DNA of 64,000 nucleotides, taken from assembly GCA_036493895.1 (NCBI GenBank), contig DASXOZ010000013.1:217306-281305 (forward strand), in the 5' to 3' direction. The notes under the pieces were generated by a model, which saw nothing but the letters and a program-made list of their open reading frames with translations, ran no database searches and was not told the origin of the DNA. The stretch's first letter is position 1. Every line of letters starts with the position of its first letter. The stretch is from Candidatus Binatia bacterium. Its GTDB lineage: Bacteria > Desulfobacterota > Binatia > UBA1149 > CAITLU01. A program made the translations under genes and the position numbers. Shown piece after piece: positions 25,498-34,895 of the stretch.

Positions 25498-26220
25498 TCA
25501 CGCGGCGGCAAGGGCCTCCGAGTAACGAAGCGCCATCGACGCCGCGTCGGGCGGGGCCGCGTCGCCGCTGTCCCACACGATGCGGCCGCGGCCGAGCACG
25601 ACGGCGCGGTCCGCCGATTGCAGCGCCCTTTCGATGTCGTGCGTGGCCATCAGTACGGTGACGCCGTCGTTCGCCAGCGATGCCAGGATGCGCGCGAGAA
25701 CTGCCGCGCCCTCGGGGTCGAGACCCGTCAGCGGCTCGTCCAGCAGCAGCAGCTCGGGGCGGTGCAGCAGCGCACGCGCCAGCGCGAGGCGCTGCAGCAT
25801 TCCCCGCGAGTACGCGCCGGCGCGGCGGCCGGCCGCGTGCCCGAGGCCGACATCGGCGATCAGCTCGTCCACCCGCCCTTTGTCGACGACGCCGAACAAT
25901 CGCGCGTAGAACGCGAGGTTCTCGCGCGCGTCGAGGTCGCGGTACAGGAACCCGTCGTGGCCAAGGTAGCCGATGCGTCGGCGCAGCGCCGCGTCGGGCG
26001 GAAGCGGCTGACCGAGCACGAACGCCGATCCGGACTGGGCGCGCAGCAGGCCCGCCAGCGTGCGAAGCAGCGTGCTCTTGCCGGCGCCGTTCGGGCCGAA
26101 GAGCGCGACGCACTGTCCGCGGCGAACTTCGAGGTCGACGCCGCGCAGCACCGGTTGGGCGCCGAATCGGCGAGAGAGTGCGCGCAGCGATACGGCGGCG
26201 CCTGGCGCTTGCGAGCTCAC
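25498..26220 (-). CDS. ccmA: CcmA cytochrome c biogenesis ABC ATPase
   Basis: 240 residues from GTG 26220. Walker A GPNGAGKST (42-50), signature YSRGMLQRLALARAL, Walker B LLLLDEP and the H-loop MATHD are all present. The ATPase drives release of haem-loaded CcmE. It heads the ccmABCD run; ccmE-H are not in this window. Confidence 0.94.
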   Translation of the reverse strand: MSSQAPGAAVSLRALSRRFGAQPVLRGVDLEVRRGQCVALFGPNGAGKSTLLRTLAGLLRAQSGSAFVLGQPLPPDAALRRRIGYLGHDGFLYRDLDARENLAFYARLFGVVDKGRVDELIADVGLGHAAGRRAGAYSRGMLQRLALARALLHRPELLLLDEPLTGLDPEGAAVLARILASLANDGVTVLMATHDIERALQSADRAVVLGRGRIVWDSGDAAPPDAASMALRYSEALAAA

Positions 26221-26240
26221 GCGCTGGGTCGTCCCTTGTT

Positions 26241-27473
26241 TCAGGCAGCCTTTCCCAGCGCCATCGTGCGGCCGTCGTCGCGAGGCCTGGTGATCAGCCA
26301 CAGCACGTAGAAAAGGTGACTGGCCAGCGCAGCGGCCCACAGGAAAAGATCGAGGCGGCCGGCGGCCGCGGCGAACAGCAGCGCGTAAGCCACTCCGTCT
26401 CGCTGAACGAAGCGCGAAACGAACTCGTCGCCCGTAGCCGATGCGGACTCGCCGCCCGGGCGGCGCTCGCCGCGCTGCGATGCAGCCTGGCGTGACAGCC
26501 AGGAGTCGCGCAGCACGAAGACGTACGCGATGCCGGTGCTGACGAGTACGCCGACCGTCGCGACTACCGCCAGCGCGACCGCACCGTGGCCCCTGGCCGG
26601 CCCTCCCGCCAGGCTCCACAGCAGCGCGATGTGGAGCACCGTGTCGCCCGCGAGGTCGAGCTTTTCGCGAACATCGCCGTCGGCGAAGCTCGCGCGCGCG
26701 AGCACGATGCCGGCGGCACCGACGATGCGGGCCGCAAGGTACAGCAGTGCGCCGGAGACTCCGGCAGCGTAGCTTCCGCTCTCGATGATCCACGCGGCGG
26801 CAAGGCCGATCACGAGCTTGATCGCCGAGATGCCGGCGGGTCCGAGGGCGGTGTCGTTGAAGCGGCGCGCAAGAAGCGGGGCAAGGGTCGGTCGCAGCCG
26901 CAGCAGCGGCAGCAGCTGCGGCGGGCCGAACAGCGTTTCGATCAGCTTTTCTTCGGCATGCGCGGTCGAGACGTTGTCGCTCAGCCTCTGCTCGCTGTGC
27001 GCGTCGAGATCGAGCGTGGCCTCCGGCCCGACGAGCAGGCCGGACAGCGCTGCGGCGGCCGAGGTGGTTCCGAGGCGCAATGCAATGTCGACGGCGTCTT
27101 CGCGAGTGACGCGCGCGATCGGAACCGACACGCAGCCGCGCTCGCAGACGCGGCCGAGCAGCACCGGCTCGCTCGCATCGCGGATCGCGACGACGGCCGC
27201 GATCGCGAGGTACCATTCGGCTGCAACCAGCAGCATCGTGCTCTCGCCGAAACCGAACTCGGCGACGAAGCGGTCGGCGGGAATGCAGAGGGCGTCGGGC
27301 TCGACGATGCCGCGGATCTCGGCGCCGAGCGCGCGGCGCTCGGGCGGGTAGACGACGACGACGCCGAGCCCCAGCATGCGCGCCGCGTGGACGTGGCGCA
27401 GCACCGAAGGCACGCCGGCCAGCTTGGCCAGCGCACCCCTTCCGCTGACGAGCACGACCAGTGTCTCGGACAT
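26241..27473 (-). CDS. Nucleotidyltransferase-like / CDP-alcohol phosphotransferase-like fusion, degenerate motif
   Basis: 410 residues. The N-terminal 200 residues have a Rossmann-like order resembling sugar nucleotidyltransferases, but lack the usual GxGxR...PK signature. The C-terminal half has about five membrane helices and AGIVLARASFADGDVREKLDLAGD, which aligns with the CDP-alcohol motif DG-AR-G-D-D. In this alignment AR and the last two Asp are kept, but the first two Asp are replaced by Gly and Ala. It resembles inositol-phosphate cytidylyltransferase/phosphotransferase fusions. Catalytic competence is doubtful. It lies upstream of ccmA (20-base gap), probably co-transcribed. Confidence 0.55.
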   Translation of the reverse strand: MSETLVVLVSGRGALAKLAGVPSVLRHVHAARMLGLGVVVVYPPERRALGAEIRGIVEPDALCIPADRFVAEFGFGESTMLLVAAEWYLAIAAVVAIRDASEPVLLGRVCERGCVSVPIARVTREDAVDIALRLGTTSAAAALSGLLVGPEATLDLDAHSEQRLSDNVSTAHAEEKLIETLFGPPQLLPLLRLRPTLAPLLARRFNDTALGPAGISAIKLVIGLAAAWIIESGSYAAGVSGALLYLAARIVGAAGIVLARASFADGDVREKLDLAGDTVLHIALLWSLAGGPARGHGAVALAVVATVGVLVSTGIAYVFVLRDSWLSRQAASQRGERRPGGESASATGDEFVSRFVQRDGVAYALLFAAAAGRLDLFLWAAALASHLFYVLWLITRPRDDGRTMALGKAA

Positions 27474-27621
27474 CGCAGCATCTATATCGGCCCGCGGCCG
27501 GGTAATCGAACGGAAAATCGGGGCTTTCGCCGGGCGCTGCTACTGCTCGGGGCCACGATCGTCGCCCCTGCTGCTGCCGGGGAAACGTTCGTTGACCCTC
27601 CTCTGCCCGGAGCAACGTTCG

Positions 27622-28656
27622 TCACGACCCCGCGGCGGGCCAGGAACCGGTATCGCGCAGCTGGCTGGCCTGCTGCGGATCCGACCAGCGCAGCGGCAGC
27701 GCCGAGCGGGCCAGTCGTCCGCCGCGGGCGGTGATCTCGACGAGGCGCTGCGCCTTCGCGAACGCCGCGACTTCGGGACCTTCCCAAAGGATGCGCGCGC
27801 TGCCGGCGATCTGCAGCACGTCGCCGCTGCGATAGTCGACGAAGAGAAGCCCGGCGCACGGATTTACCGTCAGGTTGCCGAGAGTGTTGAACAGGAAGTT
27901 GCCGCGAAAATCCGGAAACGTGAGCACGCTGGCGCCGCCCTGTTCGGTCACTCGCACGAAACCCGGCTTGCCGCCGCGATGCGAGACGTCGACGCCGTCG
28001 GAGCCGCCGCTGCGCGCCCGCGCTGCCGCCGATGCGATGAAGAACGTATCGGCGCTCCGCACCAGCGCGAGCGATGCCTCGCCGAGCGCGGCGCCAAGCG
28101 GTTCGTCGGGCGAAGCATCGTCGGCGCGATGAGGTTCAGCCTGCGCGTCGCCGCTCGCGCTTCTCGCACTGCTGGAAGGATCGCGCGTCCACTCGGGCCG
28201 CCGCGCCTGGATGTACTGGGGACAGTTGCCGAAGCTCTGGTCGACGCGAACCGTGAAACCGGCGGGATCCGCAGCGACGACGGTTCCGTTCATGCGATTG
28301 CGCCGTCGCGTCGCCGGCTCGATGCCGAGAAGCCCGAGCGGAGCGCCGGCCGACAGGTGCGCGGCAAGAGGGTCGTGCGTGGCGGGACTGGCGTCGATGC
28401 GAAGGTGCTTCTCGTCGAGCGCGTGCACGAAACCGGGCCAGCCCGCGACGATCGAGGCCCACGGTCGTCCGCTGGCGTCGACGCTGCCGACCAGCAACGT
28501 CGGCAGCCTCTCGAAGAACTGGCGGTGCTCGATCGGCATGGCATCGCGAATGATCGCCGCGCCTATCTGCTCGATGCGCTCGCGCACGCCGACCCGCTCC
28601 TGCACGGCGAGCTCGCCCTCGTGGAACACTTCCCGCGGGTCGTCGCTGTCTGCCAT
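27622..28656 (-). CDS. Pyridoxamine-phosphate-oxidase-family split-barrel protein
   Basis: 344 residues. Two split-barrel halves are visible: FFERLPTLLVGSVDASGRPWASIVAG near residue 47 and FRGNFLFNTLGNLTVNPCAGLLFVDY near residue 250. The middle part includes QSFGNCPQYIQAR. This matches the larger PPOX-like proteins that often bind FMN, not the PdxH enzyme itself. ATG at 28656 diverges from the UbiA gene. Confidence 0.82.
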   Translation of the reverse strand: MADSDDPREVFHEGELAVQERVGVRERIEQIGAAIIRDAMPIEHRQFFERLPTLLVGSVDASGRPWASIVAGWPGFVHALDEKHLRIDASPATHDPLAAHLSAGAPLGLLGIEPATRRRNRMNGTVVAADPAGFTVRVDQSFGNCPQYIQARRPEWTRDPSSSARSASGDAQAEPHRADDASPDEPLGAALGEASLALVRSADTFFIASAAARARSGGSDGVDVSHRGGKPGFVRVTEQGGASVLTFPDFRGNFLFNTLGNLTVNPCAGLLFVDYRSGDVLQIAGSARILWEGPEVAAFAKAQRLVEITARGGRLARSALPLRWSDPQQASQLRDTGSWPAAGS

Positions 28657-28814
28657 CCCCGCCGATTACGCGGCGGGGCCGTATTGCGCAAGAACGGCCC
28701 GCGTTTGCTCAAATTCGCCTCGTCCGCGAAACTCCGGCCATGAGCGCAAGGTCGTCCGTATTGTCGAACTGGGGAGCGGTAATCTCGACGCAGAACCTGC
28801 CGGAGGGAGCCGAA

Positions 28815-29759
28815 ATGGACCTCGGCTCGCGCTGGCTGCTGATCATCCGCGCCAGCGTGTTCCCGATGACGCTGTTCTCGGGCCTGATCGGCGGCCTGCT
28901 GGCCGCGCGCGCCCCCGACGCGAATTTCGGCTGTCTTGCGCTCGCGGTCTTCGGGCTGGTCATCGCGCACAGCGCGAACAACATGATCAACGACTACTTC
29001 GACGTGGTCGGCGGCGTCGACACCGAAGGCTACGTGCGCACCCAGTACGCGCCGCATCCGATCCTTTCGGGACTGATTTCGACGACCGGCCTTCTGCTGG
29101 CGATCCTGGCCGCGAACCTCGTCGATCTCTGGATTCTCGTCGAGCTCGTGAAGATCCGCGGCCCTCTCGTCGTGTTCTTCGCGCTCGCGGGACTGTTCAT
29201 CAGCGTGTTCTACGTTGCGCCGCCGCTGAAACTGAAGCACCGCGGGCTCGGCGAGCCGGGCGTTGCGATCGTGTGGGGTCCGCTGATGATCGGCGGCACG
29301 TACTTCGTGACGACCGGGCATGCCCCGCTGTGGGTCTTTCTCGCTTCGCTTCCGTACGCGATGCTCGTCGCGACGGTGCTGTTCGGAAAGCACGTCGACA
29401 AGCACGATTCGGACAAGGCCAAGGGCATCCGCACCCTGCCGGTGATCCTCGGCAAGGAAGAGGCGCTGCGCTGGACGCGCACGATGATGGTGCTGTTCTT
29501 CCCGCTCGTCGTTGCGCTCGTGATCACCGGTGCAGTCGGGCTGTGGTGCCTGCTCGTGCTGCTCGCGGTGCCGCGCCTTCTCGAGACGCTCGAGACGTTC
29601 CGCAAGCCTCCGCCTCCGCAGCCTCCGCCTGGCTACCCTCTGTGGCCGCTGTGGTACGTCGCGTGGGCCTTCCGGCTCACGCGCCGCGCCGGTGGCCTTT
29701 TCGTGCTCGGGCTGCTGCTCGACGCGATCATCCCGCTGCACCTGTCGCTGCACGCCTGA
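28815..29759 (+). CDS. UbiA-family prenyltransferase (MenA-like)
   Basis: 314 residues from the ATG at 28815, which has GGAGGG seven bases upstream; an ATG at 28740 would add 25 residues. Two Asp-rich motifs, NMINDYFDVVGGVD and DKHDSDKAKG, bind the prenyl diphosphate through magnesium. Eight or nine membrane helices follow the family plan. Relatives prenylate 1,4-dihydroxynaphthoate, 4-hydroxybenzoate or make other quinones and haem O; the acceptor cannot be read from the sequence. Confidence 0.88.
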   Translation: MDLGSRWLLIIRASVFPMTLFSGLIGGLLAARAPDANFGCLALAVFGLVIAHSANNMINDYFDVVGGVDTEGYVRTQYAPHPILSGLISTTGLLLAILAANLVDLWILVELVKIRGPLVVFFALAGLFISVFYVAPPLKLKHRGLGEPGVAIVWGPLMIGGTYFVTTGHAPLWVFLASLPYAMLVATVLFGKHVDKHDSDKAKGIRTLPVILGKEEALRWTRTMMVLFFPLVVALVITGAVGLWCLLVLLAVPRLLETLETFRKPPPPQPPPGYPLWPLWYVAWAFRLTRRAGGLFVLGLLLDAIIPLHLSLHA

Positions 29760-29968
29760 CGCGCTCTTCGGCTCACTCGCGCGTCTGCCCGAAGCACAGG
29801 CGCTGCCGCACGAGCGGGCAGCCGTGTTGCCTCCGGCACGAGGCGACAGTGTCCGCGGCTACCCTTGTCAGGCGGCGCCAACGCGGCGAATCTCCAGCAG
29901 CTTCGCGTGACGGCGCGGCGCCGGCCGATGTCCGAGGGCAGTGGCATGCCCGTTGCTGCTCCACATGC

Positions 29969-31228
29969 ATGCTCGGTCTCGTGCTCACCGCGGGTGGTGC
30001 GCGCGGCGCTTACCAGGCCGGCGTCCTCCGGCGGATTTCCGAAATTCCGGCGCTCGCCCGCCGGCCTCTTCCGTTTGCGATCGTGACCGGCGCCTCGGCC
30101 GGCGCGATCAACGGCGTGGCGCTGGCGGCGCGCTCGGGAAACTTCGGCAATGCCGCGCTCGAGATCGCGCTGCTGTGGTCCCAGCTGCGCGTCGAGCAGG
30201 TGTTCCGCTCCGACGTTCCGTCGCTGCTGACCACCGGTGCGACGCTCGCACGCGACTTCGTGCTCGGCGGGCTGTTCGGTTCGACGCTGACCAGCGGCTT
30301 CTTCGACACCTCGCCGCTCGAGGCCATGCTGCGCAACGCGTTCCCGCATGGCGGCATTGCGGACGCGATCCGGCGAAACCAGGTCTACGCAGTCGCGGTG
30401 ACGGCCACCAGCTATCATTCCGGCCGCTCGTACACGTTCATCGAGGGACGCAGCGGCCATCCCGTGTGGAACAAGAGCCGTCGCGTCGTCGTTCCCGGGG
30501 TGCTGACGTACCGGCACGTGCTCGCGTCGTCGGCGATCCCGATCCTCTTCCCGCCGGCGCGCATCGATGACCGGCCCGACAGCCTGTGGTTCGGCGACGG
30601 TGCGCTGCGCCTGGTCGCGCCGATGAGCCCGGCGATCCGCCTCGGAGCAACGCGCATCCTTGCCGTCGGGGTGCGTTCGTCGCGCGCCGCAGCGACGCTC
30701 GCGCGCGAAGAGCTCGCCGGAAACGCCGCGCTGGACGCCGAAGGCGGCCGTATCGCCAGTCCGCCGCTGGCCCAGGTCTGCGGAGTGTTCTTCAACGCGA
30801 TCTTCCTCGACCACCTGGATGCCGACGTCGAGCACCTGCAGCGAATGAACACCCTGCTCACGAGCCACATGCGCGGCGGCGACGACGATGCGCGCGATAC
30901 GACGATCGAAGGCATGAAGCCGATCGAGCCGCTGGTCGTCTCGCCATCGGAAGACCTGGCGCTGGTGGCGCAGCGCTTCGCGCACCGCATGCCGCGCCTG
31001 GTCCGCTACATGCTGGACGGCCTCGGCATCCCCGATGCCCAGAGCGCCGACCTCATGAGCTATCTCCTGTTCGATTCCGCGTTCACGAGGACTCTCGTCG
31101 ACATCGGGTGGCGCGACGCCGACGCGCGCATCGACGAGATCGAGGAGTTCGTGCGCGGCGCCGACCCGCTCCTGGCCGAGGTGCGTCAGATGCCCGTTCG
31201 CCTGCACGCAGTGGGCGGCGTCGAATAG
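29969..31228 (+). CDS. Patatin-like phospholipase
   Basis: 419 residues from the ATG at 29969. The oxyanion motif GGARGAYQ (9-16), nucleophile GASAG (Ser43) and the catalytic Asp in FGDGALRL (Asp210) are complete. Patatin enzymes hydrolyse acyl esters of membrane lipids. The reading frame continues upstream without stop but that part does not resemble the family. Confidence 0.9.
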   Translation: MLGLVLTAGGARGAYQAGVLRRISEIPALARRPLPFAIVTGASAGAINGVALAARSGNFGNAALEIALLWSQLRVEQVFRSDVPSLLTTGATLARDFVLGGLFGSTLTSGFFDTSPLEAMLRNAFPHGGIADAIRRNQVYAVAVTATSYHSGRSYTFIEGRSGHPVWNKSRRVVVPGVLTYRHVLASSAIPILFPPARIDDRPDSLWFGDGALRLVAPMSPAIRLGATRILAVGVRSSRAAATLAREELAGNAALDAEGGRIASPPLAQVCGVFFNAIFLDHLDADVEHLQRMNTLLTSHMRGGDDDARDTTIEGMKPIEPLVVSPSEDLALVAQRFAHRMPRLVRYMLDGLGIPDAQSADLMSYLLFDSAFTRTLVDIGWRDADARIDEIEEFVRGADPLLAEVRQMPVRLHAVGGVE

Positions 31229-31272
31229 CGCCCGGATTGCTCCAGGGCCGGCGTTTCCGCTAAGGAAGACGC

Positions 31273-32229
31273 ATGCGCGCGGCCAGGCTTCTCGCCGTCG
31301 CCGTCTTCGCGGTTGCGGCTGCGCTGACGGCTTTCGTGCAACTGGCCCCCGAGACGGCGCTTCGTACGGCGCTGTCGCTCGAGCGCCACCGCTCCGGCCT
31401 CGTTCGCAAGGAGATCGACCTGCCGGGCGGACTCCACTACGTCTACCTCGAAGGCGGCAGCGGCGAGCCGCTGATGCTTCTCCACGGCTTCGGCGCCGAC
31501 AAGGACAACTTCACGCGCATCGCGCGTCTTCTCGTGCCGAACTACCGCGTCGTGATCCCCGACCACATCGGATTCGGCGAGTCGTCGCATCCGGCCGATG
31601 CCGATTATTCGCCGCCGGCGCAGGCGGAACGCCTGCACGAGCTGGCCGCCGCGCTCGGCATTACGCGCGTGCACCTCGGCGGCAACTCGATGGGCGGCCA
31701 CATCGCGATGAGCTATGCGGTGGCGTATCCGAACGACGTCGCGTCGCTGTGGCTTCTCGATCCCGGCGGGATCTGGAGCGCGCCGCCGAGCGAGCTGGCG
31801 CAGGTGCTGCAGAAGACCGGACGCAATCCGCTGATGGCCAGCAACGAGGACGAATTCGCGAAAGTCTACGCGTTCGCGATGAGCGATCCGCCGTGGGTTC
31901 CGCGGGCCTTCCTCGACGTGATGGCACGGCGGCGCATCGAGAATTTCGCGCTCGAGCAAAAGATTTTCGAGCAGATCCGCGGCGACCGGCTCGAAGAGCG
32001 GCTGCGCGGCCTGGCAACGCCTACGCTCATCGTCTGGGGCCGCGAAGACAGGGCCATCAACGTCGCGACTGCGGAAGTTCTCCACGGCATGCTGCCGCAT
32101 TCGCAGGTCATCGTGCTCGACCACATCGGCCACTTGCCGATGCTCGAGGCTCCGGAAAGAAGCGCCGCCGATTACCTCGCCTTCCGTGCGTCGCTCGCTG
32201 CTTCGCCGGCCGCCACGGACCCGACCTGA
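31273..32229 (+). CDS. Alpha/beta hydrolase, probably envelope-anchored
   Basis: 318 residues; ATG with AAGGA upstream. An N-terminal hydrophobic segment (about 5-24) could be a signal anchor. The catalytic set is HGFGADKDN (oxyanion side), GNSMGG (Ser139), WGRED (Asp) and HIGHLPM (His). It resembles lipases and esterases of the triacylglycerol-lipase-like group. It sits 44 bases after the patatin gene, so the pair may act on lipids together. Confidence 0.88.
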   Translation: MRAARLLAVAVFAVAAALTAFVQLAPETALRTALSLERHRSGLVRKEIDLPGGLHYVYLEGGSGEPLMLLHGFGADKDNFTRIARLLVPNYRVVIPDHIGFGESSHPADADYSPPAQAERLHELAAALGITRVHLGGNSMGGHIAMSYAVAYPNDVASLWLLDPGGIWSAPPSELAQVLQKTGRNPLMASNEDEFAKVYAFAMSDPPWVPRAFLDVMARRRIENFALEQKIFEQIRGDRLEERLRGLATPTLIVWGREDRAINVATAEVLHGMLPHSQVIVLDHIGHLPMLEAPERSAADYLAFRASLAASPAATDPT

Positions 32230-32340
32230 CCGCGCCGCCGTCGCATTTCCAAACCCGGACGCTTCCGCGTAGGGTCGCCGGGCCGGCAACGGACGACTGC
32301 AAGGCGTCCGGCCGAGCCCCGACTTCAAGGAGTTCGATCC

Positions 32341-33522
32341 ATGCGAGAAGCCGTCATCGTTGCGAGCAAGCGCACCGGCCTGGCCAAGTCGTACCGCGGC
32401 TCGTTCAATGCGACGAGACCGGACGAGCTGGCGAGCCACGTCATCAAGGCCGCGCTCGAGCAGGTTCCTGCGCTCGAGGCGCGCGAGATCGAGGACTGCA
32501 TTCTCGGCTGCGGCTTTCCCGAGGGAGCCCAGGGAATGAACATCGCGCGCGTAGCGGCGCTGGGTGCCGGCCTGCCCGAGACGGTCGCAGGCACGACGGT
32601 CAACCGCTTCTGCTCCTCCGGCCTGCAGGCCATTGCGATGGCTGCCCACCAGGTCATCAACGAAGGCGCCGACGCGGCGATCGGCGGCGGCGTCGAAAGC
32701 ATCACGATGGGCCAGGGCAAGATGAATGCCGACGGCATCGTCAGCCAGAAGGTCTTCGACCTGTGGCCGGGCGTCTACATGGGAATGGGAGAGACGGCCG
32801 AAGTGGTCGCCGAGCGTTACGCGATCTCGCGCGAAGACCAGGACGCGTTCGCGCTGCGCAGCCAGCAGCGCACCGCTGCCGCCCAGGAGAACGGCACCTT
32901 CAACGACGAAATGGCGCCGATGCAGGTCAAGTGGGCGAAGAAGGGCAACGACGGCAACATGGTCATGGAGGACAAGCTCGTCGACCGCGACGAGTGCAAC
33001 CGCCCGAGCACGACGCTGGACGGACTTGCCTCGCTGCCGCCGTCGTTTCGTCCGACGGGCACCGTCACTGCCGGCAACGCGAGCCAGCTGAGCGACGGCG
33101 CGTCGGCCACGGTGCTGATGTCGTCGCAGAGAGCCAAGACCCTCGGCATCCAGCCTCTCGGCATCTACCGCGGTTTCGCGGTGGCCGGCTGCCGCCCCGA
33201 GGAAATGGGCATCGGCCCCGTCTACGCAGTGCCGAAGCTCCTGAAGCGCGCGGGCCTCAAGATCTCCGACATCGACGTCGTCGAGCTGAATGAAGCGTTC
33301 GCGTCGCAGCTTCTCTACTGCATGCGCCAGCTCGGGATCAGCGACGAGCAGATCAATCCGAACGGAGGCTCGATTGCCATCGGGCATCCGTACGGAATGA
33401 CCGGGTCGCGCATGACCGGGCACCTTCTCTACGAGTTGCGCCGCCGCGGCGGCCGCTACGGCATCGTCACGATGTGCATCGGCGGCGGCCAGGGAATGGC
33501 GGCGCTGTTCGAAGCCTGCTGA
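32341..33522 (+). CDS. Thiolase (acetyl-CoA C-acyltransferase)
   Basis: 393 residues; ATG with AAGGAG eight bases upstream. The acylated Cys91 is in NRFCSSGLQA, the His349 is in GHPYGMTG, and the second catalytic Cys379 is in CIGGGQG. It condenses or cleaves acyl-CoA thioesters in beta-oxidation or related pathways. No other beta-oxidation gene is adjacent. The family fit is complete. Confidence 0.94.
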   Translation: MREAVIVASKRTGLAKSYRGSFNATRPDELASHVIKAALEQVPALEAREIEDCILGCGFPEGAQGMNIARVAALGAGLPETVAGTTVNRFCSSGLQAIAMAAHQVINEGADAAIGGGVESITMGQGKMNADGIVSQKVFDLWPGVYMGMGETAEVVAERYAISREDQDAFALRSQQRTAAAQENGTFNDEMAPMQVKWAKKGNDGNMVMEDKLVDRDECNRPSTTLDGLASLPPSFRPTGTVTAGNASQLSDGASATVLMSSQRAKTLGIQPLGIYRGFAVAGCRPEEMGIGPVYAVPKLLKRAGLKISDIDVVELNEAFASQLLYCMRQLGISDEQINPNGGSIAIGHPYGMTGSRMTGHLLYELRRRGGRYGIVTMCIGGGQGMAALFEAC

Positions 33523-33540
33523 GCGCGCACGTTCGCAGAC

Positions 33541-33579
33541 GGCCCGGCTCCCGCACGCGATTTCGCGCGGGAGCCGGCC
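33541..33579. terminator. Strong hairpin downstream of the thiolase
   Basis: An 11-bp perfect stem CCGGCTCCCGC/GCGGGAGCCGG (33544-33554 with 33567-33577) encloses a second GCGA/TCGC stem. It starts 22 bases after the thiolase stop. It lacks a T run, so it may be a processing or factor-dependent end. Confidence 0.45.
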
Positions 33580-33675
33580 GCTGCGCCAACGTCGGCGGCC
33601 TCCCGGCCGGGGGCGACCGGCGTCGCGCGCGCAGCCAGGCGACCGCGCGCGCCTTTTCGTGATAGAACGCCGCCC

Positions 33676-34146
33676 GTGGCGGCATCGCGCAAAGTGATCC
33701 TCATCGCGAGCGGGACCAGTCCCGACCGCGCCATCGCGCTCGAGCACCTGCTTTCGGCTGCGGCAGCGACGTTGGGCTGGACCGATCGCCTGGAAATCCG
33801 GCTCGGCGGCATCGACTCCGGCGCCGGCCGCATCAGCGATGCCGGCCTGGCGGCGCTGCACTCGGTCGGAATCGATGCCGCGAGCGCGGTCTGCCCCGAC
33901 CTTTCGCGGCGTCCGACATTGCTCGAGGGCGCGGACTTCGTCGTCTGCGACCGCGGCGACGTTGCCGACGCCTTGGTCGACTGGGACGAAGCGGGCGAGG
34001 CCGAGTTCGTCGTCGTCAGCGAGATCGACCCGGAGCCGGACGGCGACGACCGGCCGATCGGCGACGACGTCAGGCACTACGAAGGCGCGATCGAAGAAGT
34101 CCTGCGCCGCGTCGTCGCGGCGCGAGCCGACCACGATCTCGGCTGA
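33676..34146 (+). CDS. Low-molecular-weight-phosphatase-fold protein without catalytic Cys
   Basis: 156 residues from a GTG. The order of segments matches LMW tyrosine phosphatases and arsenate reductases: a first strand and loop, GLAALHSVGIDA, LLEGADFVVCDRGDV, and a C-terminal RHYEGAIEEVLRRV helix. At the P-loop the normal CX5R is replaced by Ser12-X5-Arg18 (SGTSPDR). The catalytic Asp region (EIDPEPDGDD) is still acidic. The fold call is inferred from residue patterns; if right, this is a pseudo-phosphatase or a binding protein. Confidence 0.45.
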   Translation: MAASRKVILIASGTSPDRAIALEHLLSAAAATLGWTDRLEIRLGGIDSGAGRISDAGLAALHSVGIDAASAVCPDLSRRPTLLEGADFVVCDRGDVADALVDWDEAGEAEFVVVSEIDPEPDGDDRPIGDDVRHYEGAIEEVLRRVVAARADHDLG

Positions 34147-34206
34147 CAAATTGCGCAAAACCGGAACCGCCGGCAGAAGTTTTTCCGCAGCCTTCCGGCT
34201 CGGACA

Positions 34207-34776
34207 CTACGGTACGATCCATACCGGTGTTCCTACCGGCACTTCCGCTGCAACCGCACGAATGTCCGGGTCCGAGAGCGCGATGCAGCCTTTCGTCCAG
34301 TCGATGCCGGCGTCCTGCACGACGAGGCGATCGTTGCCGTGGATGGCGACGGAGCCGCCGATCGCAAATGGCTTTCCGTGGTCGTCGGGAATCCGCCCGG
34401 CACCGCGCGCATCTTCGTAATTCCTGCGGTCGCGCGCGTTCGGATAGTCGAGCGCGAGATAAAACTGCCATCGCGCATGGGGATGCCTGGCAATGATGCG
34501 GTAGAGACCTTCGGGAGTGCGGGCGTCGTTTTCGTGGAGCTTGGCGCCGTCGGGATCGAGGCCGAGCACGACGCGGAATTCTCTTTCGAACCGTCCGCCG
34601 CGATAGAGTGCGAGCTTTCGCTCCGACTTGTAGACGACGACCTCGACCCCCGCGGCGCTCGAGACGCGTGTGGCGGCAGGTACGCGTTCGTCCGCGCATG
34701 CGCGGCCCGCGGCAATGCATGCTGTCAACGATGCCGCGGCGATGCCGGCCAGTGCATTGAATCGCGTCCGTTCCAT
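34207..34776 (-). CDS. L,D-transpeptidase (YkuD-family)
   Basis: 189 residues. A signal peptide (cleavage near ACADE) leads to a YkuD domain: EVVVYKSERKLALYRGG opens it, His146 is in AIHGNDR and the catalytic Cys164 is in WTKGCIALSD. Such enzymes cross-link peptidoglycan or attach proteins to it. The usual S/T-HGC motif reads TKGC, as in ErfK-like short forms. It diverges from the SdiA-regulated-like gene. Confidence 0.88.
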   Translation of the reverse strand: MERTRFNALAGIAAASLTACIAAGRACADERVPAATRVSSAAGVEVVVYKSERKLALYRGGRFEREFRVVLGLDPDGAKLHENDARTPEGLYRIIARHPHARWQFYLALDYPNARDRRNYEDARGAGRIPDDHGKPFAIGGSVAIHGNDRLVVQDAGIDWTKGCIALSDPDIRAVAAEVPVGTPVWIVP

Positions 34777-34895
34777 GGCGTATAAACGCTCTCTTGCAGG
34801 CTGCATCTTCGAACGCGGTGTGCGATGCCGCAACCGCCGCAGGAATCGGCGCCGCGGCCGCCGTGACGCGCGCCGCTGCAGGCTGCGGCGAAGCA

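Noticed and set aside
28211..29968. Open upstream extension of the patatin frame
   Set aside because: It overlaps a UbiA gene and a split-barrel gene with intact motifs; patatin homology begins at the ATG at 29969.
31186..34158. Very long minus-strand open frame opposite the hydrolase and thiolase genes
   Set aside because: High G+C leaves antisense frames open; the product is Arg/Asp/His-rich with no family motif, while the plus-strand genes have full catalytic sets.
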